Source: Anaerolineales bacterium
GTDB lineage: Bacteria > Chloroflexota > Anaerolineae > Anaerolineales > Villigracilaceae
Assembly (NCBI GenBank): GCA_013140605.1
Contig: JABFSL010000013.1
Span: 1 to 64,000, forward strand
Length of the DNA: 64,000 nucleotides
Direction: 5' to 3'
The notes below the pieces were generated by a model. That model was not told the origin of the DNA, did not search any database, and saw only the letters and a list, made by a program, of their open reading frames with translations. The translations under genes and the position numbers were made by a program. Positions within the stretch are counted from its first letter, which is position 1. The number at the start of each line of letters is the position of its first letter. Positions 23,345 through 32,491 of this stretch are shown here, in pieces.

Positions 23345-26146
23345 ATGCCACCTACATTTTACTTAATTGATGGACATGCACTTGCATATCGTATGTATTT
23401 TGCCCTGACCGCAGGCTCAAGCAGCCAGCGCTGGCAGACATCCAAAGGCGAACCAACCGCGGGGGTGTATGGTTTCGCGCGCGAGCTTGTTCGCATTTTG
23501 GAACAGGAAAAACCCGAATATCTTGCTGTGGCTTTTGATGTGGGTAAAACCTTTCGCGATCAAATATTCCCCGCATACAAAGGCACGCGCGAAAAAATGC
23601 CCGACGACCTGCGTCCGCAAATTGAACGCATTCGCGAAATGGTGGACGCCTTCAATATTCCGCGCCTTGAAATGGAAGGCTACGAAGCCGATGATGTGCT
23701 GGGGAGCGTTGCCAAAATCGCCGCAGAAAAAGGCCTGGGCGTAAAGATCATCACCGGTGACAGAGACCTGCTTCAGTTGGTCAACGAACGGACGGCGGTT
23801 TATCTGGCAGGTGATAACCAGATATACATCACAGATCAGGATGTGATCAATAAATTAGGCGTACGCGCAGATCAAGTGGTAGATTACAAAGCCATCGTCG
23901 GAGACACATCCGATAATATTCCCGGCATCAAGGGCGTGGGTGAAAAGACCGCGATCACATTGCTGGAAAAATTCGGCACGCTGGATGCGATCTACGCCAA
24001 CCTCGACCAGGTCGAGAATCGCTGGCGGGGAAAATTCGAAAGCAACAAAGATGCGGCTTATATGAGCCGCGATCTTGCGCGCATTGAAGTGAATCTCAAG
24101 ATCGATCTCGATCTCGAACACGCTGAAGTCAAGCCGTTTGATTCAACCACGCTTGAAGAATTCTTCAAGGTGATGGAATTCCGCACGCTATTAAGCAAGG
24201 TTCCAGCCATCAGTGGAAATGCGCCAGCAACAGAAATCATTACACAACCCAGGCAGGCCAAAGCTGGCGAACAGATGTCCATGTTCGTGAATGCTCCGCA
24301 GGTCGTTTCGTTTTCGCAGCCATCAAATATTGAAGTGGTGATCGTGGATTCAGATGAAAAGTTGGATAAGTTGAAGAAGGCTTTGGAAAAATCAAAAGTC
24401 ATTTCTTTTGACACGGAAACAACATCCACAGAAGAAGTCAGCGCGGAACTTGTTGGCATTTCCCTCGCCGTCAAAGAAGGACAAGGTTATTACATTCCCA
24501 TTGGCCATTCCTCTGGCAACAACCTGCCGTTGAAAAAAGTGATCACCGCGCTGACTCCGTCCATGACGGATGCGAAGATCGGCAAAGTGGCGCATAATGC
24601 AAAATATGATTACATCGTCCTCGTGCGTCACGGCCTTGTGATCTCCCCTTTAACATTTGATACGATGCTGGCTGAATTCATCGTTGACCCATCCTCGCGG
24701 CATTTGGGATTGAAGAATCTTTCCTCAATACGTCTCGGCGAGGAAATGACTCACATCGAGGAGTTGATCGGCAAAGGCAAAAAGCAGATCAGCATGGCAG
24801 ACGTTGCAATAGAATCCGTCGCCCCGTACGCCGCTGCGGATGCGGAGACAACCCTGCGCTTGATGCCCATCATGCAAAAGGAATTGGAACGCGTGAACGG
24901 TACAAAGCTGCTCGCAGAAATTGACATGCCGCTTACACCCATCCTCGCGGACATGGAAATGACGGGCGCGCTGATCGACACAAAATTTTTCAGCGAAATG
25001 TCTGTGGAGTTGGCGAAGCGTCTGGCTGAGATCGAAAAGGAAATTTTCCAACTGGCGGGCAAGACTTTTAACATCAATTCGCCGCAGCAACTTTCAGATG
25101 TGCTTTTCAATCACCTGCGCCTCGAACCACCCGACAAAGGCCGCAAAACAGCGACAGGCTTTTATTCCACTTCAGCAGATGTGTTGGAAGCTCTGCGAGA
25201 TAAACATCCAATATTGGAATGGATTCTTGAAAACCGCGAGTTATCCAAACTCAAATCTACCTATGTGGATGCGCTGCCCGCCGCCATGGATACAGCCACA
25301 GGCCGCGTGCATACTTCGTACAGCCAAATTGGCGCGGTGACAGGAAGACTCTCGTCCAATAATCCCAACCTGCAAAATATACCAATCCGCACAGAGACAG
25401 GCCGCCGTGTGCGCAATGGATTTATCGCTGATAAAGGCAATGTATTGCTTTCAGTGGATTACTCACAAATCGAATTACGCATCGTCGCACATATGGCGAA
25501 AGACGAAGCCATGCTCAAAGCATTCCGCGCCGGGGAGGATATTCACTCCACAACCGCCGCCGCGATCCTTGACGTTGAATTGGATAAAGTTACCAAGGAA
25601 ATGCGCCGCCATGCAAAGGCCATCAACTTTGGACTCATTTATGGCATGTCGGCTTTCGGTCTGACCCGCACAACGGATCTGACATTGGCGGAGGCTGAGG
25701 ATTTCGTCAAAGCATATTTCACAAAATTCCCTGGTGTCAAAAAATATCTTGATGGCATGAGAAGACAGGCGGCTGAGATCGGTTATGTGGAAACCCTGCT
25801 CGGGCGCAAGCGATATTTTCCAGCGCTGCAAGGCAAGATCAATGTCCAGATGAAGAACCGCGAAGAACGCGAAGCCATCAATGCGCCCATTCAAGGCACT
25901 GCGGCGGATATAATGAAACTCGCCATGTTGAAAATTCCATCCGCATTGAAAGCGGCCGGGTTGAAAGGCAAAATGCTTTTGCAGGTGCATGATGAACTCG
26001 TGCTGGAATGTCCAAAAAGCGAAACGCAAAAGACCGCGCAGGTTGTTCAGGACACAATGGCAAATGCCTACCCGATGAGCATTCCCCTCGAAACAGAAGC
26101 AAGAGCGGGCGTGAATTGGGGCGAGATGAAAGTATTGAATCATTAG
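23345..26146 (+). CDS. polA: DNA polymerase I
   Basis: A 933-aa Pol I with all three activities apparently intact. The 5' nuclease (1-290) has LIDGHALAYRMYFAL, AFDVGKTFRD and YEADDVLG with DRDLLQLV. The 3'-5' exonuclease (about 340-510) has FDTETTS (about 355), HNAKYDYIVL and YAAADAETTLRL. The polymerase has motif A DYSQIELRIVAHM (about 704), motif B RRHAKAINFGLIYGMS (about 755) and motif C LLQVHDELVLECP (about 880). Proofreading residues are kept, unlike in Taq. It serves repair and Okazaki fragment maturation. No clear ribosome site precedes the ATG. Confidence 0.97.
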   Translation: MPPTFYLIDGHALAYRMYFALTAGSSSQRWQTSKGEPTAGVYGFARELVRILEQEKPEYLAVAFDVGKTFRDQIFPAYKGTREKMPDDLRPQIERIREMVDAFNIPRLEMEGYEADDVLGSVAKIAAEKGLGVKIITGDRDLLQLVNERTAVYLAGDNQIYITDQDVINKLGVRADQVVDYKAIVGDTSDNIPGIKGVGEKTAITLLEKFGTLDAIYANLDQVENRWRGKFESNKDAAYMSRDLARIEVNLKIDLDLEHAEVKPFDSTTLEEFFKVMEFRTLLSKVPAISGNAPATEIITQPRQAKAGEQMSMFVNAPQVVSFSQPSNIEVVIVDSDEKLDKLKKALEKSKVISFDTETTSTEEVSAELVGISLAVKEGQGYYIPIGHSSGNNLPLKKVITALTPSMTDAKIGKVAHNAKYDYIVLVRHGLVISPLTFDTMLAEFIVDPSSRHLGLKNLSSIRLGEEMTHIEELIGKGKKQISMADVAIESVAPYAAADAETTLRLMPIMQKELERVNGTKLLAEIDMPLTPILADMEMTGALIDTKFFSEMSVELAKRLAEIEKEIFQLAGKTFNINSPQQLSDVLFNHLRLEPPDKGRKTATGFYSTSADVLEALRDKHPILEWILENRELSKLKSTYVDALPAAMDTATGRVHTSYSQIGAVTGRLSSNNPNLQNIPIRTETGRRVRNGFIADKGNVLLSVDYSQIELRIVAHMAKDEAMLKAFRAGEDIHSTTAAAILDVELDKVTKEMRRHAKAINFGLIYGMSAFGLTRTTDLTLAEAEDFVKAYFTKFPGVKKYLDGMRRQAAEIGYVETLLGRKRYFPALQGKINVQMKNREEREAINAPIQGTAADIMKLAMLKIPSALKAAGLKGKMLLQVHDELVLECPKSETQKTAQVVQDTMANAYPMSIPLETEARAGVNWGEMKVLNH

Positions 26147-26148
26147 TA

Positions 26149-26261
26149 CTCTTGCATAAGTAGGTGTAAATTAGCCACAGAGCACACAGAGTCTCTTGAG
26201 AAGAACTTTCAAAACTCCGTTTTTCTCTGTGACCTCTGTGGCAAAAAGACTTTTGCAAGAG
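26149..26261 (+). repeat. 113-bp palindromic repeat element, copy 1
   Basis: It starts CTCTTGCATAAGTA and ends CTTTTGCAAGAG, with an inner pair GCCACAGAG (26174) / CTCTGTGGC (to 26242). The whole element can fold back on itself. The copy at 44368-44480 is the same length and clearly related in inverse orientation. It follows the polA stop by 2 bp. Confidence 0.85.
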
Positions 26262-26380
26262 ATCAACTGATATCACAAATCATCCCAAAGGTTTGAGCGG
26301 AAGCCTTCGGGACGTTAGTTACAAGGTTATAATTGCGTTATTAAAAATAAATCATCGCCATGCGAAGGTAAATCAACAAC

Positions 26381-28696
26381 ATGCCCGGACGAGAAGACAT
26401 CTTTCAAAAAGCAATGAACGAAGGCCACTCTGCGGCCTGGGATCGGGAATGGGACAAAGCCTGTGCCGCGTATCGCCGCGCATTGGAGGAACTCCCCGAT
26501 CATCCCAAGGCATTAAACAGCCTCGGCCTTGCGCTTTATCAACTTGGCAGAATTGAAGAAGCCCTGCCAATTTATATGAGCGTAGCCAGGATCTCGCCCG
26601 ATGACCCGGTGCCGATGGAAAAAGTAGCCCAGCTCTCCGAACGTCTCGGCGATCTGAAGACAGCCATTGATGCGGCATTGCGCGCTGGAGATCTCTTCCT
26701 CAAACAACGCGACACCGAAAAGGCGCTCGAGAATTGGGTGCGCATCACAACCATCAATCCTGAACACGCCATCGCGCACTCGCGCCTTGCCCAAGTTCAC
26801 GAAAGACTTGGGCACATACAGCAGGCCGTGGTCGAATACCTTGCGATTGCCAGCATTATCCAACGCGCGGGCAACGCCGAAAAATCAAAAGAGATGGTGG
26901 ATAAAGCCCTGTCCCTTTCGCCCAACAGCACCGAGGCACGGCAGGCGCTGACTTTACTAAAGACGGGACAACTGCTCCCCAAACCAATGCGCGGCAAAGG
27001 CGGGACTGGGCCGATCCGCATGGCGCAGGTAAAACAATTACAGCAGCCAAGCACATCGAGAACCGCATCCGGTTTGGACCCGATAGCTGAAGCGCGCCAA
27101 AAAGCATTGACTCAACTGGCAGAGCTTCTCTTCGAATATTCCGATGAGAGTCCCTCCGCACAGGAACGACGCGGCCTTTCCGCAATTATGAAAGGCACCG
27201 GCAATCTCTCGATGCAGCAATCTGAACAAACAAAGGTGGTCCTGCATCTCAGCCAGGCCATTGATGCCCAAAGCAAAGGCAACGACGCTTTGGCCGCGGA
27301 GGAAATGGAAGGCGCGCTGGAAGCGGGGTTTAAACACCCATCCTTGTATTACACGCTGGGGCTTTTGCGTTTCAAAGGTGATCGCATTGAATCCGCGCAG
27401 CGCTTTCTACAGAATGCGATCAAACATAATGACTATGGACTTGGCACGCGCCTGCTCCTGGGACAACTTCTGGTAAAGAAATCCCGTTTCACCGAAGCCG
27501 CCATTGAATATCTCGAAGCGCTGAAACTTGCCGATTCGATGACAGTACCAGCCGACAGGGCGGATGAGATCCGCCAGCAGTATGAGCCGCTGATCGAAGC
27601 ACATCAAAACCAAAAGGATGAAACCATCCTGCGAAAAGTATGTGAGAACATCAACGGGCTGCTCATGCGCCCCGACTGGCGCGAACAACTCCAAAAAACG
27701 CGCGAACAAATGCCCAAGGTGGACGGCGAAATGATCGCCACCCTTGCGGACGTGATCCTGCAGGCGCAATCCAGTTCGGTGATCGAATCCATGAACCGCA
27801 TCAACCAACTGGCGCGCATGGGAACTTTACGCGCCGCCATGGATGAAGCCTACGACGCCGTCCAACACGCGCCAACTTATTTGCCTTTACACATACTCAT
27901 GGGCGAACTGCTTGAAAAGGATGGCCGTCACACCGATGCGATTTCAAAGTTCAGCGTTGTGGCACATTCGTACAGCGTGCGCGGCGAAGTATTACAAGCG
28001 ACAAAATTATTACGCCGAGTCATTCAACTTTCGCCAATGGATATTGGCGCGCGCAACCGCCTCATTGACCAACTCGTGGCACGCGGACAAACGGACGATG
28101 CAATTCACGAATACCTTGAACTGGCAGGAATCTTCAACCGTCTCGCTGAACTGGATCTGGCGCGCAAAACATTCACCACCGCGCTCCGCATGGTTCAACA
28201 GGGAAACGCCAGCCGCGATTGGAACACGCACATCCTGCAGCGCATGGCCGACATTGATATGCAAAGACTCGATTGGAAGCAAGCCTTGCGAGTCTACGAA
28301 CAGATCCGCACGCTCGCACCAGATGACGACTCTGTCCGCAGGCAGTTGGTTGATCTCAACTTGCGCATGGCCCAACCTGACAAAGCCATGAACGAATTGG
28401 AAAACTACATCAGCCACCTTGAAAGTCTTGGTAAAAACAATGTTGCGGTCATTTTCATCGAAGAACTGATCAAGGATCACAGCGAACAGCCGCTCCTCAA
28501 GCGCGCGCTGGCCGCCCAGCTTCATCGTTCTGGCCGCACCGAGGAAGCCATTTCCCTGCTCGACATATTGGGCGAAGTCCTTGTGAAATCTGGCGAGAAA
28601 CAGCAAGCCTTGGAAGTCATCAATCAAATCGTCTTGATGAATCCGCCCAATGTGAATGATTACCGTCAATTGCTGACGCAAATGCAGAACAGTTAA
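26381..28696 (+). CDS. Large TPR-repeat protein
   Basis: The product has 771 aa, is cytoplasmic by appearance, and is almost entirely tetratricopeptide-like. Clear units include DKACAAYRRALEELPDHPKALNSLGLALYQLGRIEEALPIY (about 23-63), LENWVRITTINPEHAIAHSRLAQVHERLGHIQQAVVEY, and a second block from about 470 to 771 (DAISKFSVVAHSYSVRGEVL, AEELAL-type helices, RTLAPDDDSVRRQLVDLNLRM). A basic Gly/Pro/Gln spacer at about 200-235 separates the halves. It is presumably a protein-interaction scaffold with no enzymatic motif. The start is set by the first Met; an AAGGT lies 12 nt upstream. A terminator follows. Confidence 0.82.
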   Translation: MPGREDIFQKAMNEGHSAAWDREWDKACAAYRRALEELPDHPKALNSLGLALYQLGRIEEALPIYMSVARISPDDPVPMEKVAQLSERLGDLKTAIDAALRAGDLFLKQRDTEKALENWVRITTINPEHAIAHSRLAQVHERLGHIQQAVVEYLAIASIIQRAGNAEKSKEMVDKALSLSPNSTEARQALTLLKTGQLLPKPMRGKGGTGPIRMAQVKQLQQPSTSRTASGLDPIAEARQKALTQLAELLFEYSDESPSAQERRGLSAIMKGTGNLSMQQSEQTKVVLHLSQAIDAQSKGNDALAAEEMEGALEAGFKHPSLYYTLGLLRFKGDRIESAQRFLQNAIKHNDYGLGTRLLLGQLLVKKSRFTEAAIEYLEALKLADSMTVPADRADEIRQQYEPLIEAHQNQKDETILRKVCENINGLLMRPDWREQLQKTREQMPKVDGEMIATLADVILQAQSSSVIESMNRINQLARMGTLRAAMDEAYDAVQHAPTYLPLHILMGELLEKDGRHTDAISKFSVVAHSYSVRGEVLQATKLLRRVIQLSPMDIGARNRLIDQLVARGQTDDAIHEYLELAGIFNRLAELDLARKTFTTALRMVQQGNASRDWNTHILQRMADIDMQRLDWKQALRVYEQIRTLAPDDDSVRRQLVDLNLRMAQPDKAMNELENYISHLESLGKNNVAVIFIEELIKDHSEQPLLKRALAAQLHRSGRTEEAISLLDILGEVLVKSGEKQQALEVINQIVLMNPPNVNDYRQLLTQMQNS

Positions 28697-28715
28697 TTTT
28701 TGGAGGAAGAACTCG

Positions 28716-28751
28716 AATGCCCATCCTGCCACGATGGGCATTTTCTTTTTT
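28716..28751 (+). terminator. Intrinsic terminator after the TPR gene
   Basis: AATGCCCATC (28716-28725) pairs perfectly with GATGGGCATT (28733-28742), followed by TTCTTTTTT. Confidence 0.88.
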
Positions 28752-28857
28752 CCGCTTCACACTTCGCCCAGGCCTGCTCCTGTTTCTTTGACCTATTCCC
28801 AGCCCGTGGATTTCCACATGCCATACCAAGCACGGGCATAAATTGCGCTTTTTATCA

Positions 28858-28927
28858 GCCACAGAGCGCACAGAGAAAAAAGAGATTTTAAGAGGTTTTC
28901 CTCAAAGCTCTCTGCGGTCTCTGTGGC
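28858..28927 (+). repeat. CACAGAG palindromic repeat, core-only copy 2
   Basis: GCCACAGAGCGCACAGAG at the left and CTCTGTGGC at the right enclose about 50 bp, matching the cores of the 113-bp elements at 26149 and 44368. The outer CTCTTGCA ends are missing. Apart from this repeat and the terminator at 28716, the stretch 28697-29006 holds only a TATAAT at 28972-28977 before the heme A synthase gene. Confidence 0.8.
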
Positions 28928-29006
28928 AAAATTGGATAAGGCAAAACCTCAGTTTGTGACCGCGTTCAGTATATAATCCCAGCCGATTTCAACTTCGGAG
29001 AAGAAT

Positions 29007-30035
29007 ATGCTAAAAACCCAAAATACCGCCGTGATGAAATGGCTATATGTTTTTGCCTTCGTCGTGGCGTTTCTCGTCGTCTTCGGCGGATTTGTCCGTC
29101 TCACCCGTTCAGGGCTTTCCATCGTGGAATGGAATCCTATCAGCGGAGCCATGCCGCCCATCGGTCAGCAAGGCTGGGAGCAGGAATTTGCAAAATACCA
29201 ACTCACTCCCGAATATCTCAAGATCAACACAGGCATGACGCTGGAAAGATATAAATTCATCTTCTACATGGAATGGTTCCACCGCAATATTGCCCGCTTT
29301 GCAGGTTTGATCTACGCCATTCCCGTTTTCTATTTCCTTTTCAAGAAGACCATTCCGCTCAAGGAATTTGGCATCTATTTCGTGATGGGAATCCTTTTTA
29401 TCTCCCAGGCTCTCGCAGGCTGGATCATGGTCGCCAGCGGACTGGTTGACCGCCCAGCCGTCAGCCACTTCAACCTGACCATTCACTTACTGTTGGCGCT
29501 CACATTATTCGGCATGGCGCTATGGACTGCCTTTGGACATAAATATGGCTTTCATGATTCAAGTAAAAAAGGTAAGTGGTCGCTGCCATCCAAATTATCA
29601 GCGGCGTTCCTGGTTGTTCTCATTATCCAGATCACTTATGGCGGGTTCACAGCAGGACTCAAGGCCGGCCATGTTTCAGATACCTGGCCTCTGATGTTGG
29701 GGACATTAATTCCGCCCAATTTATTCGCTTCGTGGGTCAACATATTTGAATCTCCGCAAACGATTGTATTCATTCACCGCTGGTTCGCATGGCTGGGAAT
29801 GATCCTTGTGCCTGTAATTTATTACGTTGTCAAAAAACAAAATTATCCCGCTGACATCCAAAACGGACTTAAATGGCTGATCGGTGTGGTTGCGTTGCAA
29901 ATCGCTTTGGGCGTGCTTACCATCCTGTCTTATGTCAACATTGTGATCGCCTTGCTGCATCAAGCCAATGCCATTTTGCTGCTTGGCCTTGCCGTGTATT
30001 TCATCCACAGGTTCAGAGCGTTGGACAGGAAATAG
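29007..30035 (+). CDS. ctaA: Heme A synthase (COX15/CtaA family)
   Basis: A 342-aa membrane protein with eight hydrophobic segments. Conserved features are VFGGFVRLTRSGLSIVEWNP (about 26-45), PPIGQQGWEQEFAKYQLTPEY, the heme-ligand EWFHRNIARFAG (about 90), HFNLTIHLLLALTLF (about 153), GGFTAGLKAGHVSDTWPLM and HRWFAW. It converts heme O to heme A for aa3-type cytochrome oxidases. The long WNP/KYQ region resembles the COX15-like type seen in Alphaproteobacteria and mitochondria, not the shorter Bacillus CtaA. It stands alone; GGAG precedes it and a terminator follows. It implies aerobic respiration. Confidence 0.93.
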   Translation: MLKTQNTAVMKWLYVFAFVVAFLVVFGGFVRLTRSGLSIVEWNPISGAMPPIGQQGWEQEFAKYQLTPEYLKINTGMTLERYKFIFYMEWFHRNIARFAGLIYAIPVFYFLFKKTIPLKEFGIYFVMGILFISQALAGWIMVASGLVDRPAVSHFNLTIHLLLALTLFGMALWTAFGHKYGFHDSSKKGKWSLPSKLSAAFLVVLIIQITYGGFTAGLKAGHVSDTWPLMLGTLIPPNLFASWVNIFESPQTIVFIHRWFAWLGMILVPVIYYVVKKQNYPADIQNGLKWLIGVVALQIALGVLTILSYVNIVIALLHQANAILLLGLAVYFIHRFRALDRK

Positions 30036-30047
30036 ATAATCCCAACG

Positions 30048-30085
30048 AAAAAAGCGATGATGGAAATTTCCATCATCGCTTTTTT
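30048..30085 (+). terminator. Intrinsic terminator after heme A synthase
   Basis: A perfect 38-bp palindrome: arms 30048-30066 and 30067-30085 (AAAAAAGCGATGATGGAAA and its complement), ending in TTTTTT. Confidence 0.92.
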
Positions 30086-30095
30086 GATTCATAAA

Positions 30096-30377
30096 CTGAT
30101 ATTCTCGCCTTACGCACTTTTCACTAAGCCATATTCTCGGCTCGGATTGCGGACTTTTGTAGATTAGCTATTAAACCTAGCAAAAAACTTTAGCCGCGAA
30201 TTTCGCAGATTTACGCGAATACCAAGAAATCTGTGAGAATTCGTGAAATTCGCGGCTGAATTTCGGGTTTTGTATTGCTCGGTTAATTTGTAAAAATTCA
30301 ATAGTCCGCTTCTTGCATAAAACGCGGGCTAAAGTCTGCGATCCAGAATTTTTGCGTAAGGTGAGTAATATTATCAG
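30096..30377. repeat. Nested palindromic element (~280 bp)
   Basis: Three levels of inverted repeats are nested. The outer pair is CTGATATTCTCGCCTTACGCA (30096-30116) against the imperfect complement at 30353-30377. The middle pair is GCGGACT (30149-30155) and AGTCCGC (30303-30309). The inner pair is a long stem AGCCGCGAATTTCG.../...GAAATTCGCGGCT (30192-30257). No gene is evident in it, and it could be a non-autonomous mobile element. Confidence 0.65.
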
Positions 30378-30381
30378 AAGC

Positions 30382-30530
30382 CACTCCGAAGGAGTGGAAT
30401 GATTGTAGTAGTTAAATAGAAATATCAGAACCCCGAAGGGGTGTCATAGCACACAAAATCCATATCATCCCTTCGGGGTTTGGACTCTTTCATATAACTT
30501 TCTATAATCCTGCCATCCCTTCGGGATTAA
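30382..30530. repeat. Cluster of GAAG/CTTC-centred mini-palindromes
   Basis: Short hairpins CACTCC-GAAG-GAGTG, ACCCC-GAAG-GGGT, CCCTTCGGGG and ATCCCTTCGGGAT follow each other in the gene-free stretch before 30546. No gene is seen here. They look like decayed members of one palindromic repeat family. Confidence 0.6.
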
Positions 30531-30545
30531 CCTGTTGTAAAGCCA

Positions 30546-30737
30546 CTACTTGTTACGTTTCGTCGTAAGTGATACACCGATCATGCCGAGGGCAAGCCCG
30601 ATCACTGAACCAGCCCATGAAAAGAAATTCAAAAAGAAAGTGGACTCGAGCACATGGATGACCATCAAAAAGGGCAGGATAATGCCCAATAGCATCAGGA
30701 ACAGGCCAAGGCCAAGAAGGAAGCGTGGAGATCTCAT
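30546..30737 (-). CDS. Small two-helix membrane protein
   Basis: A 63-aa protein with two hydrophobic segments (PRFLLGLGLFLMLLGIILPFLM and FFSWAGSVIGLALGMIGVSL) and a basic end (TTKRNK). Its start overlaps the upstream ATPase stop by 4 bp, so it is the last gene of the peptide-transporter operon. No family is recognised; a role with the transporter is guesswork. Confidence 0.7.
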   Translation of the reverse strand: MRSPRFLLGLGLFLMLLGIILPFLMVIHVLESTFFLNFFSWAGSVIGLALGMIGVSLTTKRNK

Positions 30738-31738
30738 TTTGGTTGATAAAGCCAGCAGGCCACAAAGTGTCCGGGTTCAGGTTCAAAATCCACTGGTTCT
30801 TTTTCATCACATAACCCTGCGATGGCCTGTGCGCAGCGTGGATGAAAACGGCATCCTCTGGGAGGATTAACCAAACTCGGCGGCTCACCCGGCGGCACTT
30901 CCTTGTACGTTTCAGCATTACGCGCATCGGGATCAGAGGTGGCGGCGAGCAAAGCCATCGTGTATGGATGCAATGGATTATCAAGCAGGCGGCGCGTTTC
31001 TGCTTTTTCAACAAGGTTGCCCGCGTACATCACGAAAATGCGCGCGGAAAAATATTTTACAGTCGAAAGATCATGCGTAATATAAATCACTGTGAGATTA
31101 TATTTTTCCTGCAAAGCATGCAGGAGTTTCAAAATTTCAACCCGCACTGAAGCATCCAGCATGGAAACTGGTTCATCGGCCACAATGAGTTTTGGCTCAA
31201 GGATCATGGCGCGCGCAATCACAACACGCTGCTGCTGGCCGCCGCTTAACATGTGCGGAAACTTTGTTAAAAAATCATCGGCGGGATGAAGCTTCACTTC
31301 GCTCATCACCTTGCGAATGCGCTGTAATCGTTCCGCTTTATTTTTCACACCGCTGATAATGAGAGGCTCCTCCAAAATTTGTTCGATATTCATAAAAGGC
31401 GCGAGCGCACTGTAGGGATCCTGTTGAACATAACCGACTTCAAATCGATAGGAGCGCATGTCTTTATTGGTGAGCTGCGCGAGATTTTTTCCGTCGAAAA
31501 TGACTTCACCACTTGTGGGAATATTAAGACCGATGATCGTTTTCATGAGACTCGACTTGCCGCATCCTGACTCACCGACAACTGCCACTGTTTCCCCTGC
31601 AGCCAACTCAAAGCTGACGCCATCCACAGCTTTGACATTTCCCACACGACCGAAACCGAATCGACGCAGTTCATACCACACATGCAGATCACGAATCGAT
31701 AGCAAGGTCTCCCTGGGCTCTTCAATGTTAACTGTCAT
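30734..31738 (-). CDS. Oligopeptide ABC transporter ATPase (DppF/OppF type)
   Basis: A 334-aa ATPase with Walker A GESGCGKSS, signature LSGGQQQRVVIARAMI, Walker B LIVADEPVSMLDAS and H-loop YITHDLS. The C-terminal GCRFHPRCAQAIAGLCDEKEP matches the oligopeptide-type extension, with Cys residues that may hold an Fe-S cluster as in DppD-type proteins. ATG 31738 is preferred because AAAGG lies 8 nt upstream; a longer frame starts at 31780. It pairs with the DppD-like ATPase at 32492, from which it is separated by a DinB-like gene. Confidence 0.93.
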   Translation of the reverse strand: MTVNIEEPRETLLSIRDLHVWYELRRFGFGRVGNVKAVDGVSFELAAGETVAVVGESGCGKSSLMKTIIGLNIPTSGEVIFDGKNLAQLTNKDMRSYRFEVGYVQQDPYSALAPFMNIEQILEEPLIISGVKNKAERLQRIRKVMSEVKLHPADDFLTKFPHMLSGGQQQRVVIARAMILEPKLIVADEPVSMLDASVRVEILKLLHALQEKYNLTVIYITHDLSTVKYFSARIFVMYAGNLVEKAETRRLLDNPLHPYTMALLAATSDPDARNAETYKEVPPGEPPSLVNPPRGCRFHPRCAQAIAGLCDEKEPVDFEPEPGHFVACWLYQPK

Positions 31739-31812
31739 TTTATTTGCCTTTCTTAATTCGGTGATCGTATCTGTGTTCATAAATACCTATCCTTTAGATT
31801 TCAAAGTCCGGG

Positions 31813-32394
31813 TCATCTTCTGTATTCTGTGGCCGAGCCAAATCCAGTTTGTAAGCCTTTCAAACATTCCATCATGCCGAGGTGGCGGCAGTCATGTGAA
31901 AGAAAGATCAGCAGGTTCAAGCGGATGTTCTGCAGTTTTTTCTTTAACTCTTCATCCACATCATCAAAATTGGGATAACGCTCATCGAGCAATTCAACGA
32001 ACTTCTCCAACGCGCTGTAGGAACGGCATAGATAATCCATCAACTCGTTGATCGGGGGAATGGGCAGGGTAGACGCAGCTTCGTCGGACAAGCCCGTGCC
32101 AACCGTGGCATTCAATTCCGTGGGAAAGCCCCATTTTTGAGCGAGTTCCTCCCTGGCCCAAATCTCTTTGGCCTCGCCAAAATCCACGCCAAGTTGAGGG
32201 TTGCGTTCCAAAACAACCGCTTTCAAAAAATCCGATTCTCGCGCAAGATGCCAGAGGTGAAATCCAATCGAAGTGCTGTAGCCTTTCGGCTTCCAGTGCA
32301 ATTGATCCTCATCCAGATCTCTGGCAAATTCGATCACAACTTTATGAATATCTTTGAACATATACAGGACATCGTAGAGAGCTTGGGATGACAT
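31813..32394 (-). CDS. DinB/DUF664-like four-helix protein
   Basis: A 193-aa protein of the DinB-like (metal-binding four-helix bundle) superfamily. It has DEDQLHWKPKGYSTSIGFHLWHLARESDFL (about 27-56), where GFHLWHLARESD carries the usual first His, and LIFLSHDCRHLGMMECLKG near the end with the HxxxH-like pair. Likely roles are thiol-dependent or detoxifying chemistry, but the substrate is unknown. It is inserted between the two ATPase genes of the peptide transporter. ATG 32394 follows GGAAA. Confidence 0.85.
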   Translation of the reverse strand: MSSQALYDVLYMFKDIHKVVIEFARDLDEDQLHWKPKGYSTSIGFHLWHLARESDFLKAVVLERNPQLGVDFGEAKEIWAREELAQKWGFPTELNATVGTGLSDEAASTLPIPPINELMDYLCRSYSALEKFVELLDERYPNFDDVDEELKKKLQNIRLNLLIFLSHDCRHLGMMECLKGLQTGFGSATEYRR

Positions 32395-32418
32395 GGAGTT
32401 TCCTTTTATCAATTAATC

Positions 32419-32484
32419 AAACCTGACATGTCTTATCAGCAGCCTTTGCATTGACAAAGAGTCGCCCCGCAGACATGCCAGTTT
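32419..32484. repeat. Imperfect inverted repeat between DppD-like and DinB-like genes
   Basis: AAACCTGACATGTCT (32419-32433) and AGACATGCCAGTTT (32471-32484) can pair with one bulge and one mismatch. It lies in the operon gap. Its role is unknown. Confidence 0.4.
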
Positions 32485-32491
32485 GTTTTTT

